Assembly: GCA_011391595.1 (NCBI GenBank)
Contig: JAABQG010000024.1
Coordinates: 1-49,555, forward strand
Direction: 5' to 3'
Source of the DNA: Hydrogenophaga sp.
GTDB lineage: Bacteria; Pseudomonadota; Gammaproteobacteria; Burkholderiales; Burkholderiaceae_C
DNA: 49,555 nucleotides
Position numbers and translations under genes: made by a program
The notes under the pieces: generated by a model
The model's database searches: none
Seen by the model: only the letters and a program-made list of their open reading frames with translations
What the model was told of the DNA's origin: nothing
In this document: piece after piece, positions 8,727 to 16,768 of the stretch
How the letters are laid out: every line of letters begins with the position of its first letter
Position numbering within the stretch: the stretch's first letter is position 1

Positions 8727-8951
8727 TCAGTTGGTACGGCTGTATTCGTTCTGGCCATACTGGGTGCGTGCGCGCAATGCCAGCAACCAGCTGTTCTTGT
8801 CGCCGGCCTTCCAGCCCGGTTCGGTGAACACGGCGACGCCGGTTCCGTCCCAGGAGGGCTTGTCACCCCTGCCGCTGCCCATGCCCTGGGGTTTCTCGCC
8901 GCAGGCTGACAACAGCAGCGCCGTCGAAAGAATCAGGAAAAGCTTCTTCAT
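8727..8951 (-). CDS. Small lipoprotein of the FDH operon
   Basis: A 74-aa protein with a lipoprotein signal (MKKLFLILSTALLLSACGE, lipobox LSAC). The mature part is about 57 residues (DKPSWDGTGVAVFTEPGWKAGD and an aromatic, polar C-terminus). No family is recognised with certainty. Its ATG overlaps the TGA of the Fe-S subunit gene and it ends 15 bp before the cytochrome b gene, so it lies inside the structural operon. A membrane-tethered periplasmic assembly or stability factor for the FDH complex is the simplest guess, from position only. Confidence 0.85.
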   Translation of the reverse strand: MKKLFLILSTALLLSACGEKPQGMGSGRGDKPSWDGTGVAVFTEPGWKAGDKNSWLLALRARTQYGQNEYSRTN

Positions 8952-9565
8952 GATTTCGCTCCTTGAGCCGGGGTGGCCGGTTTCGAGCCGTAGGCCGTGC
9001 CCCAGCCCCAGACTTCAGCACCCGTGCCGCGTCGCGCCACGCGGGTGCGCAGGATGTCGGCCAGCACGTCGCCATCACCGCCGAGCAAGGCCTTGGTCGA
9101 ACACATCTCGGCGCAGGCGGGCAGCTTGCCTTCGGCGAGCCGGTTGCGCCCGTATTTCTTGAACTCCGCCTCGCTGCCGTTGGCCTCGGGGCCGCCGGCG
9201 CAGAAGGTGCACTTGTCCATCTTGCCGCGCACGCCAAAAGTACCCTGCTCGGGGAACTGCGGTGCGCCGAAAGGGCAGGCGTAGGAGCAGTAGCCGCATC
9301 CGATGCACACGTCCTTGTCGTGCAGCACCACGCCTTCATCGGTGCGGTAAAAGCAGTTGACCGGACACACCGCCATGCAGGGCGCATCCGAGCAGTGCAT
9401 GCAGGCCACCGAGATCGACTTTTCACCAGGGACCCCGTCGTTGAGGGTCACCACGCGTCGGCGGTTCACACCCCAGGGGACCTCGTTCTCGTTCTTGCAG
9501 GCCGTGACGCAACCGTTGCATTCGATGCAGCGCTCTGCGTCGCAAATAAATTTCATGCGTGCCAT
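8948..9565 (-). CDS. fdh3B: Formate dehydrogenase beta (Fe-S) subunit
   Basis: A 205-aa electron-transfer subunit. Four cysteine groups are visible: CIECNGCVTAC, CMHCSDAPCMAVCP, CIGCGYCSYACP, and CTFC paired with the later CAEMC, consistent with four [4Fe-4S] clusters as in the DMSO reductase-family beta subunits. There is no C-terminal transmembrane anchor, unlike E. coli FdnH, so it must be held by the gamma subunit. It has no signal peptide and is presumably carried out through Tat with FdhA. It starts 9 bp after fdhA and overlaps the lipoprotein start by 4 bp. Confidence 0.96.
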   Translation of the reverse strand: MARMKFICDAERCIECNGCVTACKNENEVPWGVNRRRVVTLNDGVPGEKSISVACMHCSDAPCMAVCPVNCFYRTDEGVVLHDKDVCIGCGYCSYACPFGAPQFPEQGTFGVRGKMDKCTFCAGGPEANGSEAEFKKYGRNRLAEGKLPACAEMCSTKALLGGDGDVLADILRTRVARRGTGAEVWGWGTAYGSKPATPAQGAKS

Positions 9566-9574
9566 AGTTCTTCC

Positions 9575-12541
9575 TTACGCCTTTTCGACGTTGCAGATCG
9601 TCGTCTTGGTTTCCTGCATCATCGTCACGCTGTCATAGCCGTAGGTCGTCCCGGTGTTCACGGCCTCCCCGCGCACGATCGGATGGGCTCCCGCGGGGTA
9701 GTAGGGCAGCATGTCAGCCCCTTGCCAGCGCCCGGAGAAGTGGAAGGGCATGAAGACCGTGTCAGCCCCGACGCGCTCAGTCACCATCGCCTGCATGTTC
9801 ATGCGCGCGCCGGTGGGGGTGCTCACCCAGACCCGCGAGCCATTGATGATGCCGCGGTCCGCCGCGGCCTTGGGGTTGAGTTCGATGAACATTTCCTGCT
9901 GCAGTTCGGCCAGCCAGGGGTTGGAGCGGGTTTCCTCGCCGCCGCCTTCGTACTCGGTCAAGCGGCCCGAGGTCATGATCAGCGGGAACTTCTCGTGCAC
10001 CTTGTCGGCGATGTTTTTCTGCTGCACCGTCTTGAACAGCGTGGGCAGGCGCCAGAAGGCCTTCTTGTCGTCGTGCGTGGGGTACTTGGCCACCAGGTCG
10101 GGACGGGTGCCATACAGTGGCTCCCGGTGCTGCGGAATGGGGTCGGGGAAATTCCAGACCACGGCGCGCGCCTTGGCGTTGCCGAAGGGATGGCAGCCAT
10201 GCACCTTCAGGGCCACGCGCTGGATGCCGCCCGACATGTCTGTTTTCCAGTTCTTGCCCTCCGCCGCGGCCTTCTCAGCCTCGGTGAGGTCATCCCACCA
10301 GCCCAGCTTCTTGAGCAGGATGTGATCGAACTCCGGATAGCCGGTCGTGATGGCGGCGCCCAGGGAATGGGACCCGTCCTCGGCCAGCAGGCTGACACCG
10401 TTGCGCTCCACGCCGAAGTTGGCGCGGAAGTTGCCCCCACCATCCATCACATGCCTGGAAGTGTCGTACAGGTTGGACGACCCCGGGTGCTTGAGTTCGG
10501 GTGTGCCATAGCACGGCCAGGGCAGGCCGAAATAGTCGCCGGTGAAGTCGTAGCCGGTTTCCTTGTCGCGGCCACCCTTGGCCTTGAGCGTCTTCACGTC
10601 GAACACGTTCATGTTCTTCATGTGGGCCTTGAGCCGTTCCGGGCTCTGCCCCGTGTAGCCGATGGTCCAGACGGAGCGGTTGATCTCGCGCAGGATGTCC
10701 TCGGGCACGGGCTCGTCCATGCCCTTGACCTTCTGCAGCTTGTAGTTCTTGACCAGTTCCTTGCCAAAGCCCAGCTTCTCGGCAAACTGGTACATGATCA
10801 TGTGGTCGGTGCGGCTCTCCCACAAGGGCTCGATCACCTTCTCGCGCCACTGGATCGAGCGGTTCGAAGCCGTCACGGAGCCGGTGGTCTCGAACTGGGT
10901 GGCGGCAGGCAACAGGTAGACCGCGCGATTGGGGTTCAGGTCTTCCGGCTTGCCGGGCATGGCCGCCATGGCAGCGGTAGCGGACGGGTAGGGATCCACC
11001 ACGACCAGCAGATCCAGCTTGTCCATCGCGCGCTTCATCTCCAGGCCGCGCGTCTGCGAGTTCGGCGCATGGCCCCAGTAGAAGATGCCGCGCAGGTTGG
11101 AGTCCTGGTCGATCAGGTCGTTCTTTTCCAGCACGCCATCGATCCAGCGCGACACGGTGATGCCGGGCTTGGACATCATGGCCGGCGAGGCGAACTGCTT
11201 CTTGATCCACTCGAAATCGACGCCCCAGGCCTTGGCAAAGTGTTTCCAGGAGCCTTCCACAATGCCGTAGTAGCCGGGCAACGAGTCCGGGTTGGGGCCG
11301 ACATCGGTGGCACCCTGCACGTTGTCATGGCCGCGGAAGATGTTGGTGCCGCCACCCGACTTGCCGACGTTGCCCAGTGCCAGCTGCAGGATGCACGAGG
11401 CGCGCACCACGGCGTTGCCGGTGGTGTGCTGCGTCTGGCCCATGCACCAGACGATGGTGGAAGGGTTGTTCTCGTGCAGCATCCTGGCCACCTTGGCCAC
11501 CTGGTCCTCCTTCACGCCGCAGGCCTCCTCCACCTTGTCGGGCGTCCACTTGGCCAGCACTTCCTCGCGCACCTTGTCCATGCCGAAGACCCGGTCGTTG
11601 ATGTACTGCTTGTCTTCCCAGCCGTTCTTGAAGATGTGGTATAGCACGCCGAAGACGAAGGGGATGTCCGAACCCGAGCGGATGCGCACGTATTCGTCGG
11701 ACTTGGCGGCGGTGCGGGTGCGCCGCGGGTCCACCACGATCATCTTGCAGCCGGCTTCCTTGGCGTGCAGCATGTGCAGCATGCTGACCGGATGGGCTTC
11801 CGCGGCGTTCGACCCGATGTACAAGGCGCACTTGCTGTTGGCCATGTCGTTGTACGAATTGGTCATGGCGCCATAACCCCAGGTGTTGGCTACGCCGGCC
11901 ACCGTGGTGGAGTGGCAGATGCGCGCCTGGTGGTCGCAGTTGTTGGTGCCCCAGAAACTGACGAACTTGCGCATCAGGTACGCCTGCTCGTTGTTGTGCT
12001 TGGACGAGCCGACGAAGTACACGCTGTCCGGCCCGCTGGCCTTGCGCAGGTCGAGCATTCTTGCGGTGATTTCGTTGAGCGCGACGTCCCAGCTGATGCG
12101 CTGGTACTTGCCGTCGACCAGCTTCATCGGGTAGCGCAGACGGAATTCGCCATGGCCGTGTTCGCGCAGCGCAGCGCCCTTGGCGCACAGGCCACCGAGG
12201 TTGATCGGCGAATCGAACACGGCGTTCTGCCGCACCCAGACACCGTTTTCAACCACCGCATCCACAGCGCAGCCGACCGAGCAGTGCGTGCACACCGTGC
12301 GCTTGACTTCGATCTTGCCGCTGCCCATCGCCCCCGCTGCATCCGCCGCGCCCGCCTTCTTCACGAGTGTGAGTTGCGAGGCCGCCAAACCCACGCCTAC
12401 GCCCAGGCCCGAGCGGCGCAGAAAACTGCGGCGGTCCATGGTCGGTAGCGCCTTGGTCAGCCCGCGGCGCAGGCTGTGAACGAAGGGCGAGATCGCCTCG
12501 GTGGCGCCGTGTGGCGCGCCAGACTTTCTGGTCAACAACAT
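9575..12541 (-). CDS. fdhA: Formate dehydrogenase alpha (catalytic, Mo/W-bisMGD) subunit
   Basis: A 988-aa catalytic subunit that oxidises formate to CO2. A Tat signal is present (MDRRSFLRRSGLGVGVG, residues 35-51), so the enzyme faces the periplasm. The [4Fe-4S] ligands are Cys84, Cys87, Cys91 and Cys119 (CTHCSVGC and GLCAKG). The active-site position is Cys209-His210 (ARICHSTTV), so this is a cysteine and not a selenocysteine enzyme. The molybdopterin-binding region and the C-terminal molydopterin dinucleotide-binding domain (MTSGRLTEYEGGGEETRSNPW) are complete. The ATG chosen gives a 34-residue stretch before the Tat motif; a start at MDRRSF is an alternative. The Tat-target peptide gene lies 23 bp upstream. 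Confidence 0.96.
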   Translation of the reverse strand: MLLTRKSGAPHGATEAISPFVHSLRRGLTKALPTMDRRSFLRRSGLGVGVGLAASQLTLVKKAGAADAAGAMGSGKIEVKRTVCTHCSVGCAVDAVVENGVWVRQNAVFDSPINLGGLCAKGAALREHGHGEFRLRYPMKLVDGKYQRISWDVALNEITARMLDLRKASGPDSVYFVGSSKHNNEQAYLMRKFVSFWGTNNCDHQARICHSTTVAGVANTWGYGAMTNSYNDMANSKCALYIGSNAAEAHPVSMLHMLHAKEAGCKMIVVDPRRTRTAAKSDEYVRIRSGSDIPFVFGVLYHIFKNGWEDKQYINDRVFGMDKVREEVLAKWTPDKVEEACGVKEDQVAKVARMLHENNPSTIVWCMGQTQHTTGNAVVRASCILQLALGNVGKSGGGTNIFRGHDNVQGATDVGPNPDSLPGYYGIVEGSWKHFAKAWGVDFEWIKKQFASPAMMSKPGITVSRWIDGVLEKNDLIDQDSNLRGIFYWGHAPNSQTRGLEMKRAMDKLDLLVVVDPYPSATAAMAAMPGKPEDLNPNRAVYLLPAATQFETTGSVTASNRSIQWREKVIEPLWESRTDHMIMYQFAEKLGFGKELVKNYKLQKVKGMDEPVPEDILREINRSVWTIGYTGQSPERLKAHMKNMNVFDVKTLKAKGGRDKETGYDFTGDYFGLPWPCYGTPELKHPGSSNLYDTSRHVMDGGGNFRANFGVERNGVSLLAEDGSHSLGAAITTGYPEFDHILLKKLGWWDDLTEAEKAAAEGKNWKTDMSGGIQRVALKVHGCHPFGNAKARAVVWNFPDPIPQHREPLYGTRPDLVAKYPTHDDKKAFWRLPTLFKTVQQKNIADKVHEKFPLIMTSGRLTEYEGGGEETRSNPWLAELQQEMFIELNPKAAADRGIINGSRVWVSTPTGARMNMQAMVTERVGADTVFMPFHFSGRWQGADMLPYYPAGAHPIVRGEAVNTGTTYGYDSVTMMQETKTTICNVEKA

Positions 12542-12564
12542 ATGAGTTCTCCTGCCGTTCGGTT

Positions 12565-12771
12565 TCAGACGCGCGCGGTCTGGTAGTACTGTTTGACGTG
12601 ATCGGTCAGGCTGTAGCCGCCACCATTGGCGGGCGCCTTGGGCAAGGCCGCGGGCAATTTGGCCGCGTTCTGCACCGACGGCAGGAGGCTGGCGGCGGCG
12701 GCCATGGCGCCGACGGTGCCGGCCCCGACGAACACGGTTCGGCGCGACAGCTTGCTGGGGGGCTGGTTCAT
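12565..12771 (-). CDS. Formate dehydrogenase region Tat-target peptide
   Basis: A 68-aa protein, essentially a Tat signal (KLSRRTVFVGAGTVGAMAAAASLLP) followed by about 35 residues ending SLTDHVKQYYQTARV. It matches the small twin-arginine proteins regularly found directly upstream of FDH alpha genes (known as the FDH-region Tat target). It is the first gene of the leftward operon, about 170 nt downstream of the proposed sigma-54 start. Its role is unknown, possibly a chaperone or small subunit of the exported complex. An upstream in-frame extension exists but has no relation to the family. Confidence 0.88.
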   Translation of the reverse strand: MNQPPSKLSRRTVFVGAGTVGAMAAAASLLPSVQNAAKLPAALPKAPANGGGYSLTDHVKQYYQTARV

Positions 12772-12953
12772 GCGATGTCTCCTGTTGACGGCTCCCCGGG
12801 AGCCGCGTTGCGTATCGCACCAATGTAGCAAGCTGCGGGTGCGCAGACAAGGGCTGGACACCGGCGTTTACCCTTGGTCATGCGGAGGCGGTACGCGACG
12901 TGAGCCGCAAGGCACAGTCACGGCAGAAGGTCGGGGCCATCGTCAAGAAAATC

Positions 12954-12969
12954 AGCAGAAACCGTGCCA
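12954..12969 (-). promoter_or_regulatory. Sigma-54 promoter of the formate dehydrogenase operon
   Basis: On the minus strand the sequence reads TGGCACG-GTTT-CTGCT. It matches the -24/-12 consensus TGGCACG-N4-TTGCW at all but one position, with correct 10-nt spacing between GG and GC. Transcription would start near 12943 and run into the Tat-target gene. The divergent gene encodes a sigma-54 activator, which fits. Confidence 0.75.
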
Positions 12970-13051
12970 GCCCGGCGTTCGGGCCGCAGCAACTGATGGA
13001 CCCTGGTTCAGCCAACTCACAACCGTCCAACAACAAAAAAATAGCGTCACT

Positions 13052-13092
13052 TTGTCGCGCAGTCTGCGACAAGTTGTCGCTCGTTCTGTCGC
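13052..13092. promoter_or_regulatory. Candidate activator-binding sites (TTGTCGC cluster)
   Basis: A perfect inverted repeat, TTGTCGC-N7-GCGACAA (13052-13072), is followed at once by a third half-site TTGTCGC (13074-13080) and a fourth, CTGTCGC (13086-13092). The cluster lies roughly 110-150 bp upstream of the proposed sigma-54 start, the usual place for an upstream activating sequence. It is about 135 bp before the regulator gene. Confidence 0.6.
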
Positions 13093-13227
13093 TACCCTGG
13101 ATGCATACGGGCAAGGCCCGCCGACGCGGGCCTGAGCGCATGCGTTGCGAAACCGCCTCATAACGGCCTTACCCGAGCGAAACACTGGGCTGTCTCGATA
13201 GAATTCGCGCTCTTCCTGCCGCATGCC

Positions 13228-14625
13228 GTGAGCGCCAATACCCCTCCCACATCCCCCGAAAAATCCGCCGAAGGCTGGCCTTTCTGGTCGATTCTCGTGG
13301 TGGACGACGAGCAGGGCATGCGCAACTTCCTGGTCAAGACACTGGTGCCGCGCTGCCAGTTCGTGATGAGCGCGGGCAGCGCCGAGGAAGGTGCCGAACT
13401 CCTGCGTGCCAACCATGTGGACCTGATCATCCTGGACATCTCGCTGCCCGGGCGCAGCGGTGTGGCCTGGCTCAAGGACCTGCGAGACCAGGGATTCTCA
13501 GGCGAGGTCATCCTGATCACCGCCTTCGCCGATCTTGAGACCGCGATCGAAGCGCTACGGGCGGGCGCGTCGGACTTCATCCTCAAGCCCTTCCGGGTCC
13601 CGCAGATCCTCAATGCCGTCAAGCACTGCTACGAGCGCTCCCGTCTGACCCGCGAGAACTACGTGTTGCGTCGCGAACTGTCGTCGAGCCAATGCGCATC
13701 CGACGGCCTGGTCGGCACTTCACCGGCGATGACGCAGCTCTCCCATACGCTGCGTCGGGTTGCCGCCGTCAACAGCACGGTGCTGCTGCAGGGCGAATCG
13801 GGCACGGGCAAGGAACTCGGGGCGCGTGCGTTGCACGACCTCAGTCCACGCGCGAAGGGGCCGTTTGTACCGGTCAACTGTGCCGCCATGTCGCCCGAAC
13901 TGATCGAGAGCGAGTTGTTTGGCCACGCGCGTGGCGCATTCACCGGCGCCAACCGGGCGCGCGACGGGCTTTTCTTCTACGCCCAGGGCGGGACGCTGTT
14001 TCTGGATGAAGTGGCCGAATTGCCTCTGGCGGTTCAGGCCAGCTTGCTGCGCACCCTGGAAGACCGCACGATCCGGCCGGTGGGCAGTGAACAGCTGGTG
14101 CCGCTGAACGTGCGCATACTTGCGGCCACCAACCGCTCGCTGGCCGACGAGGTCACTGCCGGACGCTTTCGCAAGGACCTGTATTACCGGTTGCAAGTGG
14201 TGGACATCACCCTGCCCCCGCTGCGTGAACACAAGGAAGACATCCCTGGCCTGGCGCGCCACTTCATGAGCCAGCTCACCCCCCTGCTGGGCGTGGCACC
14301 GCTGGACATCGGCGACGCCGACATGGCCGGTCTCATGCAATACGACTGGCCAGGCAACGTTCGCGAACTGCGCAATTTCGTGGAGCGCTCGCTGATTCTG
14401 GGCACCGTCAACGTCTCCGCGTTGTACGCCGTGGCCACACGTCCCCTGATCGGCGCGACAGCCGCGGTATCGCAAGGCTCCACCACCGACCTGCAGGCGC
14501 GCGAGAAGCAGCACATCCTCTCGGTGCTGGATTCGGTGCAGGGCGACAAGACCCGCGCGGCCCAGTTGCTGGGCATCTCGCGCCGAACACTGGAGCGCCG
14601 CTGCGCCGAGTGGGCCGCGGCATGA
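13228..14625 (+). CDS. NtrC-family sigma-54 response regulator
   Basis: A 465-aa regulator with three domains. The receiver has the acidic pair in LVVDDEQG, the phospho-acceptor Asp70 in LIILDISLPG, and the later Lys in FILKPF. The AAA+ domain has Walker A GESGTGKE (from Gly189), the sigma-54 contact loop GAFTGA (236-241), Walker B GTLFLDE, and the arginine-finger region. The C-terminal Fis-type HTH is KTRAAQLLGISRRTLERR. All motifs for ATP-driven sigma-54 activation are intact. The start is GTG; the nearby ATG is out of frame. It lies divergent to the FDH operon and just upstream of its probable kinase, so control of formate oxidation is the likely job. Confidence 0.95.
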   Translation: MSANTPPTSPEKSAEGWPFWSILVVDDEQGMRNFLVKTLVPRCQFVMSAGSAEEGAELLRANHVDLIILDISLPGRSGVAWLKDLRDQGFSGEVILITAFADLETAIEALRAGASDFILKPFRVPQILNAVKHCYERSRLTRENYVLRRELSSSQCASDGLVGTSPAMTQLSHTLRRVAAVNSTVLLQGESGTGKELGARALHDLSPRAKGPFVPVNCAAMSPELIESELFGHARGAFTGANRARDGLFFYAQGGTLFLDEVAELPLAVQASLLRTLEDRTIRPVGSEQLVPLNVRILAATNRSLADEVTAGRFRKDLYYRLQVVDITLPPLREHKEDIPGLARHFMSQLTPLLGVAPLDIGDADMAGLMQYDWPGNVRELRNFVERSLILGTVNVSALYAVATRPLIGATAAVSQGSTTDLQAREKQHILSVLDSVQGDKTRAAQLLGISRRTLERRCAEWAAA

Positions 14626-14630
14626 GCGCA

Positions 14631-14649
14631 GCGCCGGGCCGCCCCAAGC
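14631..14649 (+). repeat. Short dispersed GC-rich repeat, copy 2
   Basis: Identical 19-bp copy of the element at 6116. It is located in the 61-bp gap between the response regulator and the kinase gene. Confidence 0.55.
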
Positions 14650-14686
14650 AAGCTCGCACCGCAGTCTGCCGCGCGGAGGTTGCCCG

Positions 14687-16729
14687 GTGACCAGCCCGCC
14701 CGCGCAGGGCGAGCGTTCGCGCTGGATCGAGCGCTCGGTGCGCAACAAGTTGCTGGCCATGGCGCTGGCGCCCTTGCTGGTGGTGCTGCCGCTGCTGGTG
14801 GCCGCGCTGCTGATCTGGGGCAATGCCGCCTATGACCAGCTGCTGATCACCAAGGTTCGCAGCGACCTGGCGGTGGCGCGCGGCTACTTTGACCAGGTGC
14901 GCGCCGAGGTCGGAGGTGGCACCGAATCGGTGGCCGCCTCCCACGCACTGCTGCGCGCCCTGCAGGCGGGTGACCCCACCGCCCTGCGCCAGTTGCTGAC
15001 TGCATCGCGCGAGCGCCTGGGGCTGGACTTCCTTGATGTCGCCCCCGCGGATGCGCTGCCCCTGCCCTCCGGCACCGCGTCCGCAGGTTCCCGCGTCGCC
15101 GGCCTGGAGGTGCTGGCGCCCGCGCAGTTCGAGCAACTGGCGCCGCAGCTTCGTGATCGCCCGCAGGTTCCGATCGTGCCCACGCGCAACGCGGCCCCGA
15201 GCAGCCGCACCGTGGAAAACCGGGCCATGGTGATGCTGGCCAGCTCCGCGGTCACCGATGACCGTGGTCGTGTCATCGCCCACTTGCGCGGTGGCATCCT
15301 GCTCAACCACAACCTGCCCTTCATCGACCACATCAACCGCATCGTCTACCCGGAGGGCTCGCTGCCACTGGACAGCCAGGGCACCGCCACATTGTTCATG
15401 GACGATGTGCGCGTCACCACCAACGTGCGCCTTTTCCAGGACCAGCGCGCGGTCGGCACGCGGGTCTCGCAGGCGGTCAGCGACGCCGTGCTGCAACGCG
15501 GCGGCACCTGGCTGGACCGCGCCTTCGTGGTCGATGACTGGTATGTCTCGGCCTACGAACCCTTGCAGGATGCGCGCGGCCAGCGCATCGGCATGCTCTA
15601 CGTCGGCTACCTGGAAAAGCCGTTCCGGCTGGTGAAATACAGCATGCTTGGCATCATTGGCGCGATCTTCCTTCTGGTCATGGCGTTGTCCGCGCTGTTT
15701 TCCCTGCGCTGGGCGCGCAGCATCTTCCGACCGGTGGAACAGATGAACCTGGCCATGCAGCGCGTCGAGGAAGGCGACACCGGCGCGCGTGTGGGCCCGG
15801 TGGCCGCGCGTGACGAACTCGGCGCGCTGGCCAACCATCTCGACCAGCTGCTCGACGTGATTGATGAAAAAACCCGGGTGCTCCAGCAATGGGCCAGCCA
15901 GCTCGACGCAAAGGTCGCCGAGCGCACGAGCGAGCTGGCGCAAAGCAACACTGCACTGCAGCAGGCCCAGCAACAATTGGTCAAGTCGGAAAAGCTCGCC
16001 GCCATCGGCCAGTTGACCGCCAGCATTGCCCATGAGATCAACAACCCCATCGCGGTAATGCAGGGCAACCTTGACCTCATGCGCGAGACGCTGGGCCCGC
16101 ACGCCGGCCCCGTGGCGGCCGAGCTGAAGCTGCTGGACGAACAGGTGGAGCGCATGCGCATCATCGTCACGCAGTTGCTGCAATACGCCCGCCCCACCGA
16201 ATACGCCGGCTATGTCGAATCGATTGACGTCAACCGAACCCTGGAAGACTGCCTGGTGCTGGTGACGCACCTGCTGGCGCACACCCGCATTGCCGTGGCG
16301 CGGGACCTGCAGGCCAGCGCCCGCGCCGGCATCAACCGGCAGGAACTGCAGCAGGTCGTGATCAACCTGCTCGTGAACGCCATCCAGGCCATGCCCGACG
16401 GCGGCACACTGACCCTGCGCACGCGCGACTGGGTTGGTGCCGACGGACTGCCCGGTGTGGTGCTGACAGCGGAAGACACCGGCCCGGGCCTCGCGACGCA
16501 AACGCTGGAGCGCCTGTTCCGCCCGTTCTTCACCACCAAGAACGACGGCAACGGTCTCGGTCTGTGGATCAGCCAAGGGCTGGTGGAGCGCTATGGCGGC
16601 ACGCTGACCGCGCGCAACCGGCAGCCACCGCCGGGCGCGGCGTTTGAAGTGCGGCTGTACACCGAGCCGCAAGCGCCCGAAGAAAGCGGCGCATCCACCA
16701 ACAATGGGCGGCTACTCCTGAATAAGTAG
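14687..16729 (+). CDS. Membrane-bound sensor histidine kinase
   Basis: A 680-aa kinase. A first transmembrane helix is at about residues 24-46 and a periplasmic sensor of about 270 residues resembling a double Cache domain follows. A second helix lies near 325-345, then HAMP, then a coiled coil with many Gln and Ala. HisKA carries the phospho-acceptor His449 (SIAHEINNP), and the HATPase region shows NLLVNAIQAM, EDTGPGL and GNGLGLWIS. The GTG start has a GGAGG seven bases upstream. It follows the sigma-54 regulator directly and is its probable partner. The ligand is unknown; formate, molybdate or a redox cue are guesses based on position. Confidence 0.94.
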   Translation: MTSPPAQGERSRWIERSVRNKLLAMALAPLLVVLPLLVAALLIWGNAAYDQLLITKVRSDLAVARGYFDQVRAEVGGGTESVAASHALLRALQAGDPTALRQLLTASRERLGLDFLDVAPADALPLPSGTASAGSRVAGLEVLAPAQFEQLAPQLRDRPQVPIVPTRNAAPSSRTVENRAMVMLASSAVTDDRGRVIAHLRGGILLNHNLPFIDHINRIVYPEGSLPLDSQGTATLFMDDVRVTTNVRLFQDQRAVGTRVSQAVSDAVLQRGGTWLDRAFVVDDWYVSAYEPLQDARGQRIGMLYVGYLEKPFRLVKYSMLGIIGAIFLLVMALSALFSLRWARSIFRPVEQMNLAMQRVEEGDTGARVGPVAARDELGALANHLDQLLDVIDEKTRVLQQWASQLDAKVAERTSELAQSNTALQQAQQQLVKSEKLAAIGQLTASIAHEINNPIAVMQGNLDLMRETLGPHAGPVAAELKLLDEQVERMRIIVTQLLQYARPTEYAGYVESIDVNRTLEDCLVLVTHLLAHTRIAVARDLQASARAGINRQELQQVVINLLVNAIQAMPDGGTLTLRTRDWVGADGLPGVVLTAEDTGPGLATQTLERLFRPFFTTKNDGNGLGLWISQGLVERYGGTLTARNRQPPPGAAFEVRLYTEPQAPEESGASTNNGRLLLNK

Positions 16730-16737
16730 CTGAAAAT

Positions 16738-16753
16738 GACCATTTCACGCTGG
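16738..16753 (-). repeat. Dispersed intergenic repeat, copy 3 (inverted)
   Basis: GACCATTTCACGCTGG, the reverse complement of the core seen at 2939 with two changes. It lies between the convergent kinase and MscS stops. Confidence 0.5.
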
Positions 16754-16768
16754 AAAACGACGGAATTG

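Larger units (their letters stand above)
12772..13227. other. Divergent intergenic control region
   Basis: This 456-bp gap separates the FDH operon from its two-component regulator. It holds the sigma-54 promoter and the TTGTCGC cluster listed separately. It also holds a GGCTCCC/GGGAGCC hairpin at 12790-12804 in the proposed FDH leader, 18 bp upstream of the first ATG, which could act on translation. No convincing gene is present. Confidence 0.6.

Noticed and set aside
8963..11644. An 893-codon open frame on the plus strand antisense to fdhA and the Fe-S subunit
   Set aside because: Its translation is His/Gln/Arg-rich with no domain, typical of the antisense of G+C-rich coding DNA. The minus strand encodes well-supported subunits over the whole span. 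Similar long antisense frames over ispH, the FtsX permease and cytochrome b were rejected for the same reason.
11905..11925. Possible selenocysteine site in FdhA
   Set aside because: The active-site codon reads as Cys (ARICHSTTV) and no in-frame TGA is present, so no Sec insertion is needed. The same holds for FdsA Cys393.
12790..12804. GGCTCCC/GGGAGCC stem as a transcription terminator
   Set aside because: It has only one base between the arms and no T-run on either strand. It may still influence translation of the Tat-target gene.
12806..12824. TTGGTGCGATACGCAAC as a sigma-54 promoter for the FDH operon
   Set aside because: GG and GC are two bases too close. The site at 12954-12969 has correct spacing and a near-perfect consensus.
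12987..13003. Alternative sigma-54 site GGGTCCATCAGTTGCT upstream of the FDH operon
   Set aside because: Spacing is right and the -12 box is good, but the -24 element lacks TGGCAC. It is weaker than the site 30 bp downstream; it could be a secondary promoter.
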